Origin: Erodium maritimum
Taxonomy: Eukaryota > Streptophyta > Magnoliopsida > Geraniales > Geraniaceae
DNA: 64,000 bases
Reading direction: 5' to 3'
Assembly (NCBI GenBank): GCA_963921825.1
Contig: OY997589.1
Span: 54,678,546-54,742,545 of the forward strand
Both the position numbers and the translations under genes were made by a program. Of the stretch, positions 56,136 through 64,000 are shown piece by piece. The number at the start of each line of letters is the position of its first letter. Within the stretch, counting starts at the first letter, position 1. The notes below the pieces were generated by a model. The model was not told the DNA's origin. It searched no databases and was given only the letters and a program-made list of their open reading frames with translations.

Positions 56136-57892
56136 CTTTTCTCGCCCCGAGAAAACTAAACATAAATAAATATAAACTAACTAAGATAAATGCCAAGATA
56201 AACCCCGCGATACTATCTCCGTAGGCGGAGCTTGGCGACTCCGGGTTATTGAAAGCAGTAAATATGCATATGCTGACTCGACTAGACAAAAATTCCCGTG
56301 CAAATGCACAAGCAAATTAAAGACCAAAAATTTAAGACTCAAAGAAGGTGTGTGCTTACACTTGGATTTTATCGGCAATTTGACCTAGAGCATGCATAAG
56401 GAATAAGATCTCTCATCATTCTTTTCTACTTTTCACCAACCAATTTTTACATGTTGTAGATTAAGAGTGTATGTGTAGTGGTTTACAAGATGAAGTGCAA
56501 TAACTAGAAAGATTTCAAGCCTAACTATTGTCATTTAGCCATTTGCTCTCTCGATCTACATAACATAGTACTAATCAAGAGCATAACATAATCTCATTCA
56601 CAAATCTTATGAGTGGACGTTGTCATGCAATTACGCTGCCTTGGGACTACGTGAGTGGTAAACCTATCTAGTTCCTTTACAAGTCAAGTGGTAGATCAAA
56701 GTTTTGCTTGGTTTTTTTTTCCGATTACGTGTAGAAACTTTGGATCATTAAGATAGGCTGGGGGGGTTCACCTTTTATTACGCTATGATTAACTCGGGAC
56801 ATGAGGGTCTCACTCTGCATAGCGATCTGCCGCATCCCCTCAAGCCTTTGTTAATACACAGGTTTTATTGGATCCCCTTTCCCCGGGACCTATACTTAAT
56901 TCCCCGTGCATAGTGTGTGTGATTTTGAAAAATTGGTACCACAAACGCACAATGAGACTAACCACTTGAACTCGACTAGATTTCTAATCTACCGAAACAC
57001 ATAGTTCGATCCCAAGACAACAAGCATGTGGGGTCAACCTCCTCTACATGTAACAAGTGAAATAAGACTAGTATCCCTTAACTAGGGCCACTATATGCAG
57101 AAATCAAGATAGAATCAGGCCGGTGACAATAAAAAGAATTGAAACCTAACCACACCTAACATTTGGTGTGACCACCTTTTCGTGTTAAGGCATCTAGCAT
57201 CACAAAATCATCATGAACCCAATAAGCAATATAGCACAAACACAAAATACAGCTCATTAATGCTACCAACAGTAAATCATCCAAACATTCCTCAAAAATC
57301 CTCAATGATGAAAGTTATTCTCGACTTGCTCATGTTGGCCTAAATTGCACATCCAAGGTTTACACACAAAATAAAGACCCCCCAAAAAAAATTAACAAAA
57401 AATGCATGAAGCACAGCATAGAATGCGAACATATAAATGCAAAGCATCCCACCCCACACTTTAAACCTAAGCACTGTCCCCAGTGCGACTCTAAACATAT
57501 ATTTACACATGCACCCGATAGATGATAACAATAAATACCCCACACTCAGAATTAGGCAACATACAAGTCAAGAAATCCTATATGCATGGTCTATCATCAC
57601 AGCAATTCGGGTGCTCAGCACCCCCAGATAGCATATATGAGATATAATAGCGGTAAACAATATAAAACAAGAAGGGAAGAGATACTGCCCCTCGAAGAAC
57701 CGCTACTCGACTTGTAAGCCGCTGTGGGAGTCCTAACGTGCATGGATGGATGGAAAGCTCCTCGCCCGTGAGAACCTCTAAGAAGCTCGGCGCCATGGCA
57801 TGTGACTAAACCGCTCATACTCTCCATCCATTGTTGGGGTGCCTCCCAACTAGCGCATTTGTTTAACGTCGTTAGCTCGACGGGTAAGAGGC
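56136..57892 (-). other. noncoding internal region of the Athila-like element
   Basis: AT-rich, with only short frames (up to about 90 codons) and no recognisable retroelement domain. RT, RNase H and integrase would be expected here in an autonomous relative. No second polypurine tract or RNA gene was seen. Confidence 0.7.
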
Positions 57893-59026
57893 TCAATCAG
57901 GAAGCCTCCCAAGAACCTCATACTTCCATTGCGTCCTCCTCTTCAAATGTGGATGTGAAAGAAGGAGAAGGAACACAATGCAACAAAATAACCTCTTCCT
58001 TGAGTTCTGCACAAACTCCAAACTTAAGGCCAATCTCATCAAGCTTGCTTTAACAGAATAATCATGATCAAACTCATCTTCGCATAGCTTGGGAGGGATA
58101 TGAATCCCATGAATCGGAAAATACATACTCCCACATGGGTTAGTAGCATCCACCGAAATAGAATAATAACTCACAAACGGGGAATGAGAACTAGCACATG
58201 AATCAAAAACTTTATGCTCAACATTAAATTTATAAGTCAACGGTATAGGTTGAACATAAAGAATTGATTTGCTAGAATCTAAAAATGAATCTCCCACACT
58301 AAATGGAATTTCGACATCATGCTCGATGTCTAGCAAAATAAAATCAATAGGAGATTCAAACATAACCCCTCTCTTGAGAGCATCTTCCATAGTACCCCTT
58401 GGATATCTAATCGATCTGTCAGCCAAATCTATGGATACTATGGAAAGATTTGGCTCATCAAGAGTTTGTGAACTATTTTCTACAACTGTACATTCATTAT
58501 TTACATCTATATAATTCAGTTCATCAAAACTACATGGAGATTGATTTGGCATAATAGAAGATGGATAAGAATTTGATACCTCACATTCCGCACTTACCTC
58601 TAAACTCATGGGTGAATCACGAGTTTCTTCTTCTGGTGTGTCACATAAGTGCTCGGAATGATCATCCTCAATGTGGGCTGCTTGATAATCAAAGTTTGTC
58701 TCATTAATCAATTGCATGTGATCATCCATTTGACCTTGAAGCTCTTGGACCATGGACGCTTGTTCCTCTTGTTTCCTCATCATCTCGTCCATCTTGTCCA
58801 TCTCATCATGTCGCTTTTCCTCCTCAAATCGGTTTGGAAAAGCTAGACAAAAATCCTCTTCACTAGGCAATTCAAAAGTGGAAGCGTCCCCCCAATTTTG
58901 ACTATAGTCCCTTGAATGCAAAAGAACCTCGCAATTGTAAAAATAATGATCATTAGCTCCACATATATCACAATTCCCATTATTAGGAAACCAATTCTCC
59001 ATAAAAGCTACGATGCAAAGAATCAA
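57893..59026 (-). CDS. gag/protease-like protein of a non-autonomous Athila-like element
   Basis: An open frame of up to 377 codons; the start is more likely the Met at 59002 (MENWFPNNGNCDICG). Just after it is a CCHC zinc knuckle, CDICGANDHYFYNC (CX2CX4HX4C), normally found in gag. A long acidic segment follows (EEKRHDEMDKMDEMMRKQEE, then many Asp/Glu), probably coiled coil. Then comes a stretch like the C-terminal half of the Athila protease: LADRSIRYPRGTMEDALKRG, IDFILLDIEHDVEIPFSVGD, SFLDSSKSI. The DTG active-site region and the main gag core are absent. The frame is uninterrupted although the element lacks RT and integrase. Whether it is made, and what it does, is unknown; RNA binding via the knuckle is plausible. 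Confidence 0.75.
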   Translation of the reverse strand: MILCIVAFMENWFPNNGNCDICGANDHYFYNCEVLLHSRDYSQNWGDASTFELPSEEDFCLAFPNRFEEEKRHDEMDKMDEMMRKQEEQASMVQELQGQMDDHMQLINETNFDYQAAHIEDDHSEHLCDTPEEETRDSPMSLEVSAECEVSNSYPSSIMPNQSPCSFDELNYIDVNNECTVVENSSQTLDEPNLSIVSIDLADRSIRYPRGTMEDALKRGVMFESPIDFILLDIEHDVEIPFSVGDSFLDSSKSILYVQPIPLTYKFNVEHKVFDSCASSHSPFVSYYSISVDATNPCGSMYFPIHGIHIPPKLCEDEFDHDYSVKASLMRLALSLEFVQNSRKRLFCCIVFLLLLSHPHLKRRTQWKYEVLGRLPD

Positions 59027-59095
59027 CTAAAAGAAAAATATATACAAGAATGAAACAGACGTAGCACAAACTATATAGCAAGGGTCGCCTAATTG

Positions 59096-59114
59096 CTCCC
59101 CGGCAACGGCGCCA
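59096..59114 (-). other. primer binding site of the Athila-like element
   Basis: The minus strand reads TGGCGCCGTTGCCGGGGAG, seven bases inside the 5' LTR end. This is the Asp-tRNA-type primer site typical of Athila/Tat elements and differs from the Met-tRNA sites of the other elements here. Confidence 0.92.
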
Positions 59115-59121
59115 TAAAACT

Positions 59122-60805
59122 TGACGCCCTGCGGGTTTTAAATCGCAGAAACGGGACACGGCAAGTGTACCGGTCGCCAAGTAGTAATCGGATTTGAAGT
59201 CCGGAATATCGAGCCCAAAGGAGCAATAGACAAACACTTACTATTTAAAATTTATAGCTAAACTGTTTCGGTAAAAATCGAGTTTTGATGTTTTGAAAAT
59301 AAACCTAAAACGACTAGAAAGAAAATACAGAATTTAACAGAGAGCTTTCTTATCTTGAATCAAGTGAAGAGAGATCAAGGGTACGGTTTATCGAGTTCAT
59401 TCCATAAAATTGAACACGTTCGATTGTAGCGATGTAAACTTATTTTAGAGGCAACGAGTTGTCTCGACTCTAATCCTAACTTCTTTCGAACGATTCGGAC
59501 CCTAATGGAATCTAACCACCGAGTTCTTTCGAACCTCGATGTAGGAAGACCCAAAGCTTTAAGCTCTATGACAACTTCTAACTTTCAACCAACCAAGTCT
59601 ATAGTTATTGCAATTGTATTAACCCCGCTAGTTCTAGCTAGAGTTTAAATCCAACCTATGATCGATTTTTGACTTAATTAGAATCCTCCTCTTTCGAGCG
59701 ACGAATCCTAATTCGAAACAATTACCAAGCCAGCACGGGAGGTAAAGCATTAAGCACAAATCAATCATAGACACTAATACAAATCAACAATACCACAATC
59801 GAAGCATTCAATTTACAGAAATCCCTACTCTAATCCCCCATAGCCCTAGAAATTGGGGGTTTAGTTGTTCATGATAATCAATGACATAGAAATGGACCGA
59901 CAAGTAAATGACTTCATAATGAGATTTAGAGAGAAAGTTTAGATACAATCACCAAATTAGTCGTCTAATGTTGCTCTTCCTCTTCCCTGATCCCTCTCCT
60001 TGAAGCTCTTGAAGATCCACCAAAAGAAACCCACGTGTGTAGCCAACAATGGAGATTGTCTCCAAAAATCAACACTCAAATAAATCTCAAATGATTCTCA
60101 AACCACCAAATATTTTGATTCTAAGCAAATGATCCAAAATAATACACTCCTTTAAATTCTATCTAAAAAAATAAAATAAAACTGTACAAGGATGGTGCTT
60201 CTGGTTCGTGTTCTCGCGTCGTCTGCTCCAAGAAATTGTGTTCCCCTCAAAAACGAAGAAGATGCTCTCCTTTTGTTCAATTTCGGCCGAGCACAAAAAT
60301 CAGTGATGCCCTATTAACTGATCAATCAGAACAGGAGACGTGGCAAAGGGGAGAGAGCAGCTGAAGGGGACATGTGGCAAGAGATGGGAGGCTGGGCCAC
60401 CATGTACACGTGAGCCAAGGGAAGAAATGGAAGGGCTGGCTGCGGAGTGCCACTTGTCAGAATCTGCTTTGTTCTCCCATTTTTGCTCTTTTTACGCTCT
60501 TATGCTCGCTCCGGCTTCGTTTGAACTCCGACTGATCTCGTTCTTGCACCAAAAAATTCCTCTTTTCAAGACCTACAAAACAAGACCAATCATGAATATA
60601 TTTCAGAACGAACAAAATCGACCCTTTGACGGTCCACAAGCACGAAAACACCCAAAATGCATCGGTTTTCTATCAAAACACCGAACACATCGATAAAATC
60701 AATTATTCATACTAAACCTACAATATGATAGAAAATCGGGACCAAAAGCCTATATAGCTCGATATAATGTGGCTCTTTTTATGTGTTAAAATGCACCCCG
60801 CATCA
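59122..60805 (-). repeat. 5' LTR of the Athila-like element, 1.68 kb, full length
   Basis: Minus-strand start TGATGCGGGGTGCATTTT at 60805, end ...CCCGCAGGGCGTCA at 59122. A TATA-like TATATAG lies about 50 bases from the start (60750-60758). The start is preceded on the plus strand side by the target duplication CTACC at 60806-60810. The first ~445 bases are nearly identical to both shorter LTR copies at the left end. Confidence 0.92.
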
Positions 60806-60810
60806 CTACC

Positions 60811-63005
60811 CTCCCCTAGGCTTTGAAAACGTCATACCGGTTCAGAAGCTGAAAGAAAAAAACTCCAACACCTCCTACACAGCCTTTGTCCTCAACATCC
60901 CTCCAAAAGCCAGCATTGAATGGTTAGACTCTATTTTTGGACATCTACATGGCTTTGTTAAATCAATGGTGGGTTACAAGCCAAATGCCAGAGGGAACTG
61001 GTATGGGTTCATCTACTTCCTCACAAAAGAAGATCTCCATCTAGAAATACTCCACACAAATGGGACCAAAGTCCAACAACAAACTCTCTTTGTCACTGAA
61101 GCTTGGGACAGAAATAACAAAGAGAGATTCGTGCCTCCCAGACATAACACAGCTCCAAGATATCAACCAAAGGAATATGCAGAATACAAAAACTATGGCT
61201 CAATAGTCACAGCTAAGGCAAAAGCTTGGGAAGCTTCACATTTAGCTATTACTCATCTAAATCTATATGTGGAAGCAATTATGCAGGAAATAGCTCTAGA
61301 GGGAGTTTGTGAAATACAACTCAAAGATCTTGGCAACAAAGCCATCATGGTACACTGTCCTGACCCTCAATTTGAGAAACAACTCTTCTTTGAAGATGGT
61401 GCCTGGCTTCAACAATGGCTCACTTTCATTCCTGGTAAAGATGCTCTAACTAAGTTGGGTGGAAAATTGACATGGTTAGCAATACAAGGTATACCCTATC
61501 ATGGGTGGTGTTCAGAAACTTTCCAAGCTGCTGTGATCAATTATGGGAAGGTACTCTTTACACATCCCAACTTTACTCAAGACCTGCATATACACGCTGC
61601 ATTTGTTCTGGTTCATACTCTTAATCTAAGAGACATTTCAGAAGAGGTCAACATTACTTTGGGGGGCAAAATTTTCAAAGTTTTAGTGTCTTCCATCCAA
61701 CCAACAGATATGCCACATTTACAGAATCCAGCCATCAAGAACCCTTACAATAATTCCTCGGATCATTCAGAATCCTCTGCCTCAGAAGCTGAGTATGTCA
61801 GTGATTATTCAAAGGATGCTCAGTCTGGTGACACCAATGAGAGACAAACTGAAAAAACTGATGATCCTCCAACAACTCAGTATCTGCAAACAATTAATGA
61901 GGAAGGAGTAAATGAGGCTATATTCTTTAAGGAGGGGTTATATTTGGAGCCAACCTCAAGGCTGAGCATAATTAATGAAACTTTGGAAGCTGAAAGAGAG
62001 AATACAACTATTTTACCTGTAGCTGGTACATCTAAGCTTCTCCTCCCTACTGATCTTGAGGGGCAAGAGGAGGATTGGCTTTTTGTGAATGATACTTTTG
62101 AAAATGAGGAAAGGGTTACTGCAGTACTACATCTGAATGAAGATGAAATATCCAATTTTCCAATCCTTGGCACACATGGCTGCAAAATCTCTACAGTACC
62201 GGTTCTTGAAGTAACTGAGTCCCAACTACCAACAGTGTTCAGCTCCCCACAGTTACATCAACTTTCTACTACACCCCAAGAGTACACACATCTTCCTCAA
62301 TCTGGTTCAGATCAAACTCTAGTACAAAGGACAGAGGACACTCATATCTTGATAACTGAGGAAAGCTTTCCATTGGAAAGACAAGAGCATTTATTGAAAC
62401 AAAAGGGTATTACTGATTTTGGCCCTACAGATTTGGAAAGATCTCTTTTTACAGCTGCTCCTTTTGAAGGATTAGACTCTGTCCCTCCATTTTCTCAAGG
62501 GGGTCCACAGGGTCTTGACTTTCTAGAATCTGGTGTTGAAACCCTTTCATCCTCTCCTCCCTTACATCTCTCACCCCAAGTACAAGAAGTGGCTGAGGGT
62601 CTTGGTTTCTCTCCTTCCCCAATTATTGCAGCCTCTAGTCTCAAAATAAGAGGAAAGAAGAAACAAAACAAAGGTCAATCTAGATCCTATGGCACCACAT
62701 CCAAACTGAAAGGAAAAGATGCAGATGTTATAGCTCAGTTACAAGATCAACCTTTTAGTTTCCTAAATGAAGCATCTGAAGCAAAAAAAGCTTGGGGCTT
62801 TGGCAAGGCTATTGGTCTCAAATCAAAACTAAAAGAGACTGATATTCTACTCAGACTGAAGACACTTGATGAGGACATTTATTCTGAGAATTTGAAGGAG
62901 CACTTTGATGAAGCTGAGGAATCTGATAAACTCATTGTTGTAGAGGAAGGTACTGAACCCATTGCCATCTTGGGGAACACTCCCATTAATCTCTCCTCTA
63001 TCTAA
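60811..63005 (+). pseudogene. LINE E ORF1, 3' piece: RRM, DUF4283-like domain, C-terminal motif
   Basis: Continues the 54477-54852 frame exactly: 376 + 2195 bases = 857 codons, i.e. 856 residues and a stop when the insertion and one CTACC copy are left out. The RRM lies shortly after the junction: SYTAFVLNIPPKASIEWLDS, then NWYGFIYFLTKEDLHLEIL. The DUF4283-like domain follows: CEIQLKDLGNKAIMVHCPD, GGKLTWLAIQGIPYHGWCSE, TFQAAVINYGKVLFTHP. A long acidic linker leads to a basic stretch (IRGKKKQNKGQSR) and the C-terminal motif EASEAKKAWGFGKAIGLKSK. The open frame here also extends a few codons into the LTR, which is not genuine. Presumed RNA chaperone of the LINE RNP. Confidence 0.9.
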
Positions 63006-63010
63006 AGTTA

Positions 63011-64000
63011 ATGAAACTACTCACATGGAATGTGAGAGGACTCTCCTCATCCCAAAAGAGGAGAAATCTAAGTTGCTTGATACACAAACAAAACCCTGAC
63101 TTTGTTATGATACAAGAATCAAAGATCCACACTTTCCCTGCCAATTTTCCAAGGCTATGTGGCCTCTCTGCAGACTGGGATGCTGCTGCAATAGAGTCTG
63201 AGGGTGCTTCTGGTGGAATCATTTCAGTATGGAAGAAATCTGAATTTACCATGTCCTCTACTAAACCCCTACAAGGAGCACTTTTCTGGTATGGTATGAT
63301 ACATCTTCTCAACCAACAATGCTGCATTGTCAATATATATGCCTCAACAAATGCCCACTCCAGATCAACACTTTGGAGAAACATAGAAAATGAGTTTGCA
63401 GATCACAACCCACATACTTTAATCATATTGGCAGGAGACTTCAATGCCATTCTCTCATCAGAAGATAGATCATCACAGAGAAGTGGTGGATCATCTATGG
63501 CTCACTTTCAAAGATTAGTTGATAACCTGGGGCTCATTGATCTTCCTTTACAAAATGGGAAATTTACATGGTTTGGTCATGGCTCCATAGCTTCAAGAAT
63601 AGACAGATTTTTGGTCTCAAGTGATCTCCTCTCTTTGATGCCCACACTTGCTCAAACCTGTCTCCCAAGATCCATCTCAGATCACAGGCCATTGACCCTC
63701 CACAATAATGTGCTAGATTGGGGTCCAAGACCTTTTAAATTCCTGAATATATGGCTGGAAGACCCTAGATGTATTACTGCTATTGCTGGATTTTGGGCCA
63801 GTTATTCAGTCAGAGGCACTCCCCAATTTGTCCTCTGGCAGAAACTAAAAATGCTAAGAGCTGATCTCAAGATTTGGAATTCACAGGTGTTTGGAATACT
63901 TGAAACTCATATACAACATTTAACCTCTTCCATCAATGAGCTGGATAATGTTGTGGAAGAAAGATTACTTACTGAGCAAGAAAGCTCTGCAAGAGGAGCT
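63011..64000 (+). CDS. LINE E ORF2, N-terminal endonuclease domain (runs off the window)
   Basis: ATG at 63011, five bases after the ORF1 stop and in another frame (MKLLTWNVRGLSSSQKRRNL). All main apurinic-endonuclease motifs are present: WNVRGL (Asn), MIQESK (Glu), LAGDFNAIL (Asp/Asn), RIDRFLVSSDL and ISDHRPL (Asp-His). These residues nick the target for target-primed reverse transcription. Then WGPRPFKFLNIWLEDPR begins the linker toward RT, which lies beyond 64000. No stop or frameshift in the 330 codons seen. Closely spaced ORF1 and ORF2 suggest ORF2 translation by reinitiation or internal entry, as in other plant L1s. Confidence 0.93.
   Translation, partial: MKLLTWNVRGLSSSQKRRNLSCLIHKQNPDFVMIQESKIHTFPANFPRLCGLSADWDAAAIESEGASGGIISVWKKSEFTMSSTKPLQGALFWYGMIHLLNQQCCIVNIYASTNAHSRSTLWRNIENEFADHNPHTLIILAGDFNAILSSEDRSSQRSGGSSMAHFQRLVDNLGLIDLPLQNGKFTWFGHGSIASRIDRFLVSSDLLSLMPTLAQTCLPRSISDHRPLTLHNNVLDWGPRPFKFLNIWLEDPRCITAIAGFWASYSVRGTPQFVLWQKLKMLRADLKIWNSQVFGILETHIQHLTSSINELDNVVEERLLTEQESSARGA

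Larger units (their letters stand above)
54853..60805 (-). mobile_element. Non-autonomous Athila-like LTR element with an inverted extra LTR
   Basis: Minus-strand order: 5' LTR (60805 to 59122), Asp-tRNA-type PBS (59114 to 59096), gag/protease-like frame (59026 to 57893), noncoding, polypurine tract, 3' LTR (56119 to 55653, deleted internally). Left of this lies a further LTR in plus orientation (54853-55643). Both outer ends are TGATGCGGG U3 termini, and the whole is flanked by CTACC at 54848-54852 and 60806-60810. No RT or integrase is present. The family is also represented by the older fragment at 4762-6312. Confidence 0.9.
54150..64000 (+). mobile_element. LINE E: near-intact plant L1 LINE, interrupted by an LTR element, runs off the window
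   Basis: 5' UTR about 54150-54476 (start not defined), ORF1 in two exon-like pieces 54477-54852 and 60811-63005 around the Athila-like insertion, 5-base spacer, then ORF2 from 63011 past the window end. Outside the insertion no frame break is visible in either ORF, so the LINE was probably complete and young when it was hit. Confidence 0.9.

Noticed and set aside
1-64000. tRNA or rRNA genes
   Set aside because: The only tRNA-like matches are primer binding sites (10311, 33035, 48971, 59096). I saw no cloverleaf-capable sequence with A and B boxes, though a covariance search would be more reliable.

Overview
This 64 kb window is repeat-dense plant nuclear DNA. I see no convincing host gene. 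It holds Ty1/copia elements, Ty3/gypsy chromovirus and Athila-type elements, plant L1 LINEs with RRM and DUF4283-like ORF1 proteins, small Mutator-type MITEs, and about 10.9 kb of a ~182-bp tandem satellite. The layering (elements inside elements, solo and inverted LTRs, satellite edges cut by LTRs) suggests pericentromeric heterochromatin of a flowering plant. I cannot name the species.

Layout. 1-4761: decayed plus-strand copia pol with its 3' LTR. 4762-6312: minus-strand LTR fragment of an Athila-like family. 6313-10615: minus-strand relative of the first copia element (gag, PBS, truncated LTR), carrying a LINE ORF1 (LINE C, 7352-9142). 10616-21520: satellite array with higher-order periodicity, interrupted by a MITE at 11603-12064. 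21521-25815: gypsy LTR containing a nested solo LTR (22792-25331). 25816-35782: minus-strand gypsy element with PBS and PPT but eroded coding. 35783-41764: plus-strand gypsy pol remnant and an expanded 3.8-kb LTR rich in tandem repeats. 41765-45185: LINE A, minus strand, cut by that LTR. 45190-48235: LINE D reverse transcriptase, minus strand, split by an ORF1-only LINE (LINE B, 45979-47841). 48269-52855: young plus-strand chromovirus with nearly identical LTRs and intact RT/RNase H but no integrase. 52856-54140: decayed LINE-like coding remnant with a MITE (53567-53997). 54150-64000: LINE E, whose ORF1 is split by a 5.95-kb non-autonomous Athila-like element (54853-60805); its ORF2 runs off the window.

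The most unusual object is the 54853-60805 insertion. It has a clean 5-bp target duplication, yet both outer ends are U3 ends: an inverted extra LTR at the left meets the 3' LTR at a 13-bp palindrome. Other points of note are the ~2.27-kb higher-order satellite unit, an ORF1-only LINE that landed on the catalytic FADD codons of another LINE, and several elements that seem to have moved with proteins supplied in trans (integrase-less chromovirus, coding-dead gypsy element, gag/protease-only Athila relative).

All family assignments come from motifs read by eye. Identity figures are eye counts, not alignments.
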